A stretch of 64,000 nt of DNA from Castanea sativa (Eukaryota; Streptophyta; Magnoliopsida; Fagales; Fagaceae). This document shows positions 47,601 through 57,042 of this stretch, in pieces. The notes beneath the pieces were generated by a model. It saw only the letters and a program-made list of their open reading frames with translations, was not told the origin of the DNA and did no database searches. The stretch's first letter is position 1. Each line of letters begins with the position of its first letter. Both the position numbers and the translations under genes were made by a program. The DNA lies in assembly GCF_040712315.1 (NCBI RefSeq), contig NC_134013.1, positions 15,163,001-15,227,000 on the forward strand, given 5' to 3'.

Positions 47601-50600
47601 TATAGTTTTGAATCTCCTTAGTGTATGATTTTTGGGGATGATATAGTTTTAGTGGATGAAATTAGACGTGGAGTCAATTTTGGAGAGATGTGCCAATGAG
47701 ACATAGCTCAACTGGCACTTTTTCTTTCTATAATAATGGGATGGAGGTTGAGGACGTGGGTTCAAGACCCACTAGGTGTGTGTGTATCCTACTAATCAAA
47801 AAAAGAAATTAGGAGAGATACTTTAAGGTCTAAGGGCTTTCGGCTAAATATAACAGATTACATGGAAGTATGTTTAGTTAAATCAGAAACAAAGAGGAAT
47901 GGGTTGTAAGATTTGATGGTTAGGGGTGATAGCCTTTGGACCCTACAATTGGTTTTGGTGGGTGTGGTTAGTTGCCCGTAGGTTTTATTGGCTAGAGGTA
48001 TGCCCAAAACACTTTTCTTTGGAAAGGTTTTCTATGTTATCAAAAAATAAAAAATAGTGACTTGATGGTCAGTAAGAGCTTTAGGTATCTTGGGTCAATA
48101 ATTCATAAGGATGGAGAGATTGACAAGGATGTGAATTATAGGATAAGTGTAGGATGGATAAATTGAAGGAGTGCATTTGGAGTTTGTGTGATTTTGTAGA
48201 ATAAATTTTATAAGACTACTATAAGATTAACTATAAGAGGTTGGGCCTTGGTATGAGGGCAAGTGCCTTATACTAAAAGCGAAAAGTTGAAAATGCTAAT
48301 CCTATAAAAATTTATTAAGTGGTGTAATATTGACAAAAAATTACACCAAATGTAACTTGAACCCAACTCATATATCTATATGTGTGTGTTTACATTTTAT
48401 TCTCTAATTTAGAGTCTTAATTTAGCTTTTGTATAGCAATTAATTTTGATTTATCCAATTGAAGAGTGACATTTCTTTGGCTGAAAGAGAACAAAAATGA
48501 GAAGGTTCAGTTCATTTCATATTAGAATTTTTTTTACTATTATCCTTTCTAACTTTCTAGCAAGATGGTTGAAATCTAGATAATCATTTAGGGAGTATAT
48601 GTGATTTTTATTGCCATTCTTTTCTTTTATGTTTCTGAGGGCTGTTAATATCAAGTTTTTATATCCAGTGTTCTTGTACTCTTCTGAGGGATATAGAAGT
48701 ATATATTATATATTTTTTTTCATGGTAGGTTCAAGCAACTGAAATACTGGATTCTAAAGAGAAGCTTGAGTTCTACCGCACAAAAATGCAGGAACTTGTG
48801 AGTAGTTTCTTTCTATTCTTTTGCTTCTAGTTTTTTCATAACATTCAACCTTGTTAAGATTTTGTACTATACGGGGAGTCATAGCTGGTTTAGGTCAGGC
48901 CTGCATTGTATTGGAAAGGCATGTTGCTTTCTTTTTTGTGGGGTGATTAGTGATGCTAGAATGTTGGTGTAGGGTAAATACACAAGTTCATTAATGATCA
49001 CTCAACCAATTTACAGCCCATGGGTTCTGTACCAAATTGGAGGATTTATTTTGAATCCAATGGGGATAATGAAAACAAAATGATCTGATAATAAATAAAG
49101 GAATTAATCAACCAGCCTAGTTTGCTTAGGGCTTTGAGTTGCTCCAGGTTCCAAAGACTGCATGTAATACAGATTGATTTTGATGATTGCACTATGACTA
49201 CCTTCTGCTAACCTTTGTAGAAACTTGAGTCTGTGCAGTAGCTTATTCGCTAAACAGGCTAGTTGGCCGCAATAACCCATTTGCTAAAATAATCAGTTAA
49301 TCATGAAATGGCTACTCTGTCATGAAAGCATTATTGGGTGCGTCGATATGTTCATCTAATTTGATCTTATATCGTAACTAACTACAGTTAGGTTTTCTTT
49401 TTAACCAGTGTAACCTTGAAGCTCAAAGTGAATCTTATGCAGGTCATTGTTCATTTTTATTCGCTGCCTTAGTTGTCATTGTTCATTTTTATTCTCTGGT
49501 TATTAGGTTCTCTATAAAAGAAGATGTGATAATAAACTCAACGAGATCACAGAAAGGGCATCTGCTGATAAGCGTGAGGTATTTCCTAAGATGTAAAGAA
49601 TTGTGTTACTGTCGGTTGTAAGAAATAGAATTTCATTGTATTTACGTTCACATTTTGGATTTCAGGCGGAGTCATTGATTAAGAAATATGAGGAGAAGCA
49701 CAAGCAAGTGGCAGAAATTGCATCTAAATTAACTATTGAAGAGGCTAGATTTCGTGATGTTCAGGTACTAGGTGTTCTTTATTTTCATGTAATAATGGCC
49801 TGGAGTTGCTTTCAAGAGGGTGAGGCTGTGAGCTTGCAGAACGTCCAGCAAAATTGTACTCCTTACATTTGAGATTTGGTTGATCCAACTGAACCCAGTA
49901 AAGTGTAGTTACGAACTTATGGGACACAACACTGCTTTTTTTCCTCATTGCTTAATTGGAGCCATGGCTTCTAATACATCAATGGTTCTTGTAGTTTTTC
50001 CTCCACCCATGGCCTTTTGGGCCCTCCACTTGTTATCATAGTTTCTTCAATTAGCATGAACTTTCTTTCAATTTCCTCTAATTTTGTTTTGGAGTGTTTT
50101 TCTAGTGTTAGTCAAGACATTAATATCTTGCCAAAATGGAAGTCAACTCATTGCTCAATTATCAATCATTGATGTGATGATTTTTTGTTTGACTTTCTTC
50201 TTCCTCTTGCTGCTGATTCATCACAGCATCTTTTTTTTACTCGTTCCCTTTTTTTTTTTTGGGGGGGGGGGGGGGAGGATGTGTTTCTCATCATCATATC
50301 ATTTATTATGCTCTTTTTCTTTTTTGTGTGCGTTTTTTTAAGTTTACTTGATTATATTTTTAGGAGAGGAAAAAGGAGTTGCATCAAGCAATTGTTAACA
50401 TGGAACATGGAGGCAGTTCAGATGGTATTCTTCAGGTACATCTAACTAATTTGTGATGATGAGTCAATGGAGATTCCATGTAATATTTCTAACACTGTTG
50501 CATTTCCGCTTCTATAGGTTCGAGCTGATCGTCTTCAATCAGATCTTGAGGAGCTACTGAAGGCTTTAACTGAACGTTGCAAGAAACATGGATTAGATGT

Positions 50601-52263
50601 TAAGTCAACTGCATTAATTGAGCTTCCAATTGGTACCTTGTTGCCCCTTTGTTCAATTCTTCCATGTGGCTTACTATTAGATACACTTCCATGTCCTTTT
50701 CATTGTCTTGCTTTATGATTTTCTAACACACACTTGCTGTGTTGGGGGATATGCAATTCTTTTTTTATATAAAAGCATTGTGATCAAGTTTCTGCAAATC
50801 CATCATGTCACTCATGTTTCATTTTCAAGCTGATTCTTTTCCAAATAAAGGTATTGGATGGGTTGTGGCATGCTACAACTGTCATTTATGGTCAAACTTG
50901 ACAGACCTTGAAGGAGACCATGTCACTCAAAAGTGGTTATTAATAATCAGCAACTGTATACTGGGGTGGAGCATTTTTTTTTTTTTAAGAGTTAAAATGT
51001 GATTTCATTGTTGTGGAATAAGAAGCCTTCATATCTTAATGCATGCATTTAATTTAATCAGACCTAGTTGAGCGGTATCTACTTTTTAGGGAATATGAGT
51101 TGAAGCAATAACAAGAATATTTCTAGCGGAACATCTTTCACAATCCTTGGAGAGATAGTTCATTAATAGAGGTCTCAATTTGCATTTGCTTTTATTTTTT
51201 TTGGTAAAATACTATTTTGGTCCCTAAACTTTAAAAGTTTTTTTTTTTTCATCCCTAAACTCTAAAAAGTCCATTATTTGTCCATAAACAATTGAAAAGT
51301 TTGTGTTTGTTCCTAAATTATTGAAAATATTTTACTTATGTCCTTAAAGTTAAAATAAAAAAAAAATTTATCCCTAAACTATTGAAGTTCTTTTTTTCAT
51401 CCTTAATTTTGTCTCTAAATTATTAGGAAAAAAAAAAAAAAAAACTCTTTACAAAGTTTAAGGATGAAAAAAGAACTTTTTGAAGTTTAGGGAAAACAAA
51501 ATTTTGGTAAAGTTTAGGGACCAAAATAGTACTTTACCTTCTTTTTTTTGGTACTAGTCAGATTTCCTTTTCATCATATTGGAAAGACTTTTTATTATTA
51601 TTATTTATAAACTACCAAATATATATGATCATTTTGCATGATTGATTTTAAAGGCTGGGAACCTGGAATTCAAGAGGGAGCGGCTGTTTGGGATGAAGAG
51701 TGGGATAAGTTTGAAGAGGAAGGTATGCCCTATGGTTCCTAGCCTTTCTTTTCCCCCCTCGTCTTTTAAATGCTTAATGCTTCCTTTTGGTTATCTTCTC
51801 CACTTACTGTTGTCAGTCAAAATATGCATCTAAAGAAATAATCTGACACTCATTGAAAATTTTAGTTAATTATTTATGTGGATATGCTTTTTGAACTTTC
51901 AGGTTTTGCTAATGATCTCACTCTTGATGGAAAAAATGTTTCTGGCCCTTCAAAACCACAATCTGCATCTGTTCACAAAGAAAAAGTTTCTGGAAATGGT
52001 AGTTCAACCCACAATTTCTATGCCAATGGAAAGGCAGGGAATCTTCCAGGTATTAGTGAACATGGCTTTGAGAGTGAATCTGCATATTCCCATAGCGAAG
52101 ATGAATTGGCAAGAAGCCCTCATGACAGTCCTGCTGGAAGGACTGCTTTGGAGAGTCCATCTCAAGAATTTTCAGATACTCCGTTTGGAAAAGGTTCTGA
52201 AGCAGATGCAGAAACGCATAGGTACAGGGGTTGATTCGTGTCATTGTTTAGCCTACTTTGCAG

Positions 52264-52305
<42 letters not shown>

Positions 52306-54082
52306 CTAATTGTGTTCTACTTCATGATGACGCTGAAATTATTTATTTATGGTAACAGAAGTTTTGATGAATCAACTTGGGGTGCCTTTGACAATAATGA
52401 TGATGTGGACTCAGTGTGGGGATTTAACCCTACCCATACCAAGGTGAGCCAAATCTTCCTTAAGCACATGGAATGTGTTGGACATTTAACCAATAATTGT
52501 AATAGAAACAAAAGTTGAAAATATGTTTATTGAACATAAGTTCCCTGGGACTCGTGTTCATTTTTGCTAAATTTACATTGAATTTATGTTATAGCATAAT
52601 ATTTCCCATTAAGGCATGCAACATCCATTAGAAGATTGGTTCCACCTTAGCATATTTAAGAACTCGGACAGCTACACCAGAATTAGCCATGCCCTATGTC
52701 CTAATATTTGAGCTCAGATGGATCAGGATCTCATGCCTAGATTGTACTTGGCACACAGGACAGTCAACATAACATATGCTAAACTCTAATTAATCGCACA
52801 TTTGAAGAACTTATTAGCACACGTTTAGATCCAAAGTATTTAATGGTATATCAGGATGTTTACTTGCAATGTGAGATGGGTAGAAAATTCTACCTTGCTG
52901 TATATTGTCACCATGGGATTCAACCTGACTTATTAGAGATTTTTTTTTGGCTGAATTCTTAGAATTTGAATTCGCTTGTGTTCATGATTTGACCCAACTT
53001 ATAGGCTGATTAAGATCAAGATTCCACCAAGGGAAATGGTTTGCGCTTGATGAAAACTAACCATTTGATATGTGCATTTGACTGAGCCTTTTTATTGGTG
53101 TAACCTGTAGAATTGTTTCAAGGTTTTTGATTCCTTTTGGTTAGGGAGAGAAGGTGCTTCTTTTATCATGACCATCAGAGATTAAGAAAATATTTGTTGA
53201 ATGTTTTTTTCCCAAAGCTTTATGATGCTGGGCTAAGGTTTCTGCGATCCTGTTGTTTATATAATGCTCCATTGCGCATGGCATCTTGTTAATGTGTTGT
53301 GTTTAATTTTGTGTCCACGATGTCATCTGCAGGACTCAGATACTGAGAAGCACAAAGATATCTTTGGATCTAGTGACTTTGGTGTAAGCCCGGTAAGAAC
53401 AGGATTTTCACATACAGAAAGTACCTTTCAGACAAAGAGCCCTTTTAGTTTTGAAGATTCTGTACCTGGCACTCCAATGTCCAAGTTTAGCAATTCCCCA
53501 AGGTACAGTGATGTAGGGGATCACTTCTTTGACAACTCCTCAAGGTTTGATTCCTTCAGCATGCACGATGGAGGCTTTTCCCCACGGGATAAGCTTACAA
53601 GGTTTGATTCCATGAACAGCACCAAAGATTTTGGCAGGTTCGATTCCATGACCACCTCCAATGACTTTGGCAGGTTCGATTCCATGAACACCTCTAAAGA
53701 CTTTGGCAGGTTTGATTCCATGAACACCTCTAAAGACTATGGCAGGTTCGATTACACGAACACCTCTAAAGACTTTAGCAGGTTTGATTCCATGAACTCC
53801 TCTAAGGACTTTGGCAGGTTTGATTCCATGAATACCTCCAAAGACTTTGGCTACAGTGGTAAGCATACAAGGTTTGATTCTATGAGCAGCAGCACGCAAG
53901 ACTTTGGCTACAGTGGTGAGAAGCATACAAGGTTTGATTCCATGGGCAGCACGAAAGACTTAGGCCACAGTAGTGCATTTTCTTTTGATGAAGCAGACCC
54001 CTTCGGCTCCTCTGGCCCGTTTAAGGTCTCATCAGAAAGTCAAACTCAAAAGAGAGGTTCAGATAATTGGAGTGCTTTCTAG
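38686..54082 (+). CDS. EH1: EH-domain endocytosis protein, AtEH1/Pan1 type (TPLATE complex)
   Basis: Related to Eps15/Pan1; in plants this is a TPLATE-complex subunit at the plasma membrane in clathrin-mediated endocytosis. Exons: 38686-38823, 41305-42403, 45792-46010, 46105-46322, 48729-48797, 49507-49578, 49666-49764, 50364-50435, 50518-50632, 51654-51722, 51903-52221, 52359-52443, 53333-54082; in phase, 1107 residues. EH domain 1 (about 8-95) has a full EF-hand loop [16 protein letters not shown]-rich linker follows. EH domain 2 (about 379-470) has [12 protein letters not shown] and [14 protein letters not shown] coiled coil covers about 559-700, then an acidic [11 protein letters not shown] stretch. 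The tail carries nine RFDSM repeats (about 947-1070) and ends in DPFGSSGPF...NWSAF. The intron after exon 4 seems to use a GC donor. The introns are large and full of mobile DNA. Confidence 0.94.
39741..40870. mobile_element. PIF/Harbinger-like element with a captured gene fragment
   Basis: 1130 bp with inverted ends GAGCATTCCCATCAAACATC and GATGAGAATGCTC, followed inward by repeated TAGCATTTAGCATCT motifs on both sides, and flanked by TTA at 39738-39740 and 40871-40873. The intact copy B of the surrounding repeat reads GGATTTATATTATG with a single TTA, an empty site that confirms the borders. The interior is GC-rich, unlike the intron. It carries a tandem pair of about 115 bp (39960-40177) and a fasciclin-domain fragment. 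No transposase. Confidence 0.88.
40215..40550 (+). pseudogene. Captured fasciclin-domain fragment (FLA-like)
   Basis: The frame reads [20 protein letters not shown], then [33 protein letters not shown] and [22 protein letters not shown], which is the FAS1 domain of fasciclin-like arabinogalactan proteins. These are GPI-anchored cell-wall/plasma-membrane glycoproteins. Only one partial domain is present, with no signal peptide, AGP region or GPI signal. The open frame continues to 40750 through element sequence. It has no intron, so it may come from an intronless donor gene or from cDNA. Confidence 0.85.
43020..44580 (-). mobile_element. Antisense LINE remnant in EH1 intron 2
   Basis: Read on the minus strand, with many stops, it gives L1-type reverse transcriptase pieces: [16 protein letters not shown] (the F/YADD box, altered here), then [15 protein letters not shown] and a METECNF-like continuation. 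Heavily decayed; ends uncertain. Confidence 0.65.
44995..45344. mobile_element. Tourist/PIF-type MITE in EH1 intron 2
   Basis: 350 bp, starting GGGCTCATTTGGTTTGG and ending CCAAACAAGCCC, flanked by TTA (44992-44994, 45345-45347). The inner sequence is full of ATAACTCA/GAGTGATGGAAAC repeats shared with 18671-19055. Confidence 0.78.
46413..46525 (+). mobile_element. tRNA-derived SINE in EH1 intron 4
   Basis: A-box-like TTTAGCACAAATGGC and B-box-like GTGGTTCAAAACCC about 50 bp apart, then CACTAGGTGCATGGG and an A-rich tail. Same family layout as 47690-47811. Confidence 0.6.
47200..48260 (+). mobile_element. Sense LINE remnant in EH1 intron 4
   Basis: With many stops, the plus strand gives L1-type reverse transcriptase blocks in order: a MRWVLE-like piece, [20 protein letters not shown], and [14 protein letters not shown] near 47640, then [20 protein letters not shown] near 48080. 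There is a short internal duplication around the DDIVL box (47595-47660). It is interrupted by the SINE at 47690-47811. Confidence 0.8.
47690..47811 (+). mobile_element. SINE nested in the LINE remnant
   Basis: 122 bp with A box TAGCTCAACTGGC (47704-47716), B box GGTTCAAGACC (47759-47769), a GTGTGTGTAT stretch and an A-rich 3' end. The 8-bp target GGAGAGAT is repeated exactly at 47682-47689 and 47812-47819. Removing the insert and one repeat restores the LINE reading across the site. Confidence 0.9.
50249..50275. repeat. T12-G15 homopolymer junction in EH1 intron 7
   Basis: Twelve T followed by fifteen G about 90 bp before the exon 8 acceptor. The run lengths may partly be sequencing or assembly noise. 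Confidence 0.8.
51203..51538. mobile_element. Foldback MITE in EH1 intron 9
   Basis: Arms GGTAAAATACTATTTTGGTC and the near-complement ending GACCAAAATAGTACTTTACC frame 336 bp built from CCCTAAACTNTTGAAA-type units. The transcript could form a long hairpin. No transposase. Confidence 0.78.
52267..52302. repeat. CT dinucleotide microsatellite in EH1 intron 11
   Basis: About 18 uninterrupted TC units, 45 bp downstream of exon 11. Confidence 0.95.
53599..53967 (+). repeat. RFDSM coding minisatellite in EH1 exon 13
   Basis: Nine copies of a unit beginning RFDSM; six are exactly 36 bp ([12 protein letters not shown] type) and the last three are longer (with GYSGKHT or GYSGEKHT inserts). All keep the frame. 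Confidence 0.95.
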
Positions 54083-54972
54083 CTTGGCAGTTTACCTTGT
54101 GTTTCTACTCCACACTTCCTTTTCCCCCATTTTCTTCCGCGGTCGTTAATGGTAGCCATTTTTTATTGTGCTGTATAGCTTGTAACAAAATCTCGATGAT
54201 TGTATTGTTGTATGGTATGGCCTTGTATTATTTTGAGGATAATCTGCTTTTGTCTTTTGGGAACATGCGGCTGAAATAGTAACACAAGTAAAAGGGGTTT
54301 AGAAAAAAAAAAAAAAAAAGCTTGATCTTTAAATAAAAAACCCCGAATTTTTTGTATTATTCTGACCAGCACTATTATGCTGTGCCAGTCAACTTTGCTT
54401 GTTTGTGGCAGTTATTTAAGTTGTTTCAGTCCAACTATTTCTATGTACATGCTTCCTTTCAAGTTTTGGTGAGTGGAGTTCGCATTTGATTGTTTCCAAA
54501 ATTTTGCACACAACAGGTAGACTTAGAAATGGTATCTTGGTGGCCAATATATTCAGATGTGTTGATTTTTGTTGTTTCTATAATGCCTACCATTGTAATT
54601 GAGATATTTCTTGCTCAACATGCTTATCTTACGAGGAACATGTAATAAGCGTAAAAAGCATGGTTGTGAAAATTGTGATCTTGATCATAGGAACTTACGA
54701 TTGTACAATTTTACCTCACCAAAATGTTTAGAATCGCACTAGGATTATAAAAATGGTAGGATCGTATGGGATCTTGCCAAAAAAAAAAGAAAAAAAATTG
54801 GTCTCTTTTTTTTATGGAGTAAATTTTTTGTTTTGATGAAGTTTTAAGGGTTTTTATTTTTTCATGTTGTGATGGTATGATTTTTTATTTTATTTTTATA
54901 AAATAATGTTAACCTAAGCAAATGTTTTCTAGTTTCTAGTTCAATTGTAATCAAAATGAATGAATGCTTCAT
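54083..54972. other. EH1 3' UTR and non-coding flank
   Basis: No gene seen. It contains an A17 run at about 54303 and AT-rich sequence up to the gypsy LTR remnant. Confidence 0.5.
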
Positions 54973-55430
54973 TCCCACAGACGGCGCCAATTGTAAGGAC
55001 CAAAAATCATGCATAAGCCCAACAATAATAATGTTTAATAATTCAAGGTCCAAAACAATGAATTTGTAGAGAGGGTCTCAACAACAAAGTTCATGGCGTT
55101 CTGATTTTATCTCCCCCCTCCCTTTTTCCCTCCTCTCTTATTTATACTCGTTGCCCTTGTTATCTCAGTCCTACACCTCTTACCTAATCAACCCCATTTA
55201 CTGACACTTGTCCATTCTCTTGTAGTCGGTAATGGAGAAAAGCTCTTGCTCTGTGTCTTATACTGTTCAGGTCACTTTCACATTAATGCAACAGATAAAG
55301 TTGGTACTCCCTATTCAATGCGGCCAGAAAGCTTGGTGCAGAACATTCAATGCAACGTTCATAGTTATCTATCTCAACCCAAATATTTGCAATATATCTC
55401 ATACATCATCAATCTACCTTTCGTACTTTT
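54973..55430 (-). mobile_element. Gypsy LTR remnant with primer-binding region
   Basis: CCCACAGACGGCGCCAA (54975-54991) is the complement of the gypsy-type primer-binding region also seen at 61907-61923. It is followed by an LTR start TGTAAGGACC (54992), a TATTTATACTC promoter-like motif, and ACTGTTCAGGTCACTTTCACATT-like sequence shared loosely with the LTRs of the larger element. One LTR with its internal edge; the rest is missing. The right border is uncertain. Confidence 0.65.
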
Positions 55431-56049
55431 CCGGACCATCCTACTCATTTCTAAATGAAGAATTTGATGTTAGCTTTGCTGCCATTTAAGCTATAATGTT
55501 GTTAAATTTGTTTGATCAATATACTAATTTGTGTTTTAATGTTACTAAAATATTTTTTTATCTATATAATTTTATCAGTTATGTTTGCATTTGTATATTA
55601 ATTGGTTGATTTTTCTGAGCATGCTTTTTAATCGTTACTTAGTAGTATAACTTGAAATGTTGAGTGTGAAATTGTATCTTGATGTCTTTTGCAATTCTAG
55701 TATATAAATATATAATGTCTATATAAATGATGAAATTGATGATGACGATTAGGAATTTATGACTGTGGTTATAAGAATCTTAAAGTGGGAATAATTAAAT
55801 ATTCACTTCACCTTAATATTCATCTTGCTTTTGGATTTCATATTGTAGCTAGCTAATTTCCATTTGATAACTTATTTTGGATTTCAAACTTGGAACTTAG
55901 AACTTGGAAAATATTTTCCGTATGTTTTGATAAATATTTTGGCACTTGGTTGCTAATTAAGTATTTATTAAACTTTTTAGATACGTTGGGTCAAAACTTA
56001 AATATATTTGTTTCATTATTATAAACTTAGCGATGTATGACATGCAAAT

Positions 56050-56778
56050 TGTAAGTGCACAATTGCACCTCCAAGAACAGTTACGGGCTCAGGCCCAATG
56101 AGCCTTAAACAATATGAATTTGTAAAGTGTGGGCTTGAAACCCAGGTTAGAAGTGTTTGAGGATTAAATGACAAGTTAAAGATTGCAAGTACTTAGAAAC
56201 AACAAGAAATATTGTAAATCAGCATCCTCGGACGTAAGCCGAGAGTTGTTCTTATATTATCCCTTTCTCTTTCTTTTCTTTTCCTTTTAGATTACAAAAA
56301 AGTCAGTCCCCCTTTTCAGTTCTAGGTTGCTCCTTAAATACTCTTCTTTTTGATACTTTGTACACGTGTTGCCCTAACTCCCCCTTAGCCTAGATATTTC
56401 TTTTCTCAGTGCCTTTGAATGGTAACCAGAAGTTTCCCTTCCACTGTTCAGGTGTCACTTCCCCATTAATGCGGCCAGAGTGGTAGGTGCAGGGTCTTTA
56501 ATGTGGAGGTGGCAGCCTTTATCCTTGGTATTTCTCTAGCATCGATGCTTCTAGGACATTCAAGGGTTCACCCCCTTTTACCATTGGTCTTCACCGTGTC
56601 ATTCCCTAACCTTTACAATGAAGTCCCGGAATCTCTGATGTCCGTCCGAGGGGAAAAATTATCCTCGGCTGTACCCTCGGATCCTCGGCGTATGGGCCGA
56701 CCCATAGTACTAACAAGTTCTAAACCCAGGAGCAGGTCGGTCTTCCTTAGCATGGCCCAAAGGCCCATATACCCATCA
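56050..56778 (-). repeat. Gypsy 3' LTR (left)
   Basis: Starts TGTAAGTGCACAATTG and ends ATACCCATCA in plus coordinates. Pairs with 61924-62657. Confidence 0.88.
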
Positions 56779-57042
56779 CGTGGGCATCATATCCTCGTTT
56801 TAGCTTCTGTTGATAATAAGCCATTTGGACCATAGCTGCCTCACGCCGTTCCTCAAGTAAATCAAGATCTTTCTCCAGGAGTCCCTTGTTATTCTCTGGG
56901 CTAAAAGAACTCGTCTTTAGAGTAGGAAAACCAGATTCCAGAGGTATCACCGCCTCGGCTCCATAAGTCATAGAGAATGGCGTTTCTCCAGTGGACCTGC
57001 GCGGTGTGGTCCTATATGTCCCCAGAACATGAGGGAGCTCTT
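56779..57042 (-). pseudogene. Gypsy integrase C-terminal part, cut by the LTR
   Basis: Reads MTYGAEAVIPLESG, then LEERREAAMVQMAYYQQKL and KRGYDAHV. The next codons are already LTR sequence (MGIWAFGP). The usual continuation of this lineage after the KRGYDAHV-type motif is absent. Confidence 0.82.

Noticed and set aside
10242..47811. tRNA-like A and B boxes at four to five sites
   Set aside because: None folds into a complete cloverleaf by eye; spacing and tails fit SINEs, so no tRNA gene is called.
50084..50445. Hydrophobic open frames in EH1 intron 7
   Set aside because: Produced by T-rich and G-rich homopolymers; the second overlaps real exon 8 in another frame.
53521..53926. Antisense open frames across the RFDSM region
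   Set aside because: Shadows of the 36-bp coding repeat on the other strand.
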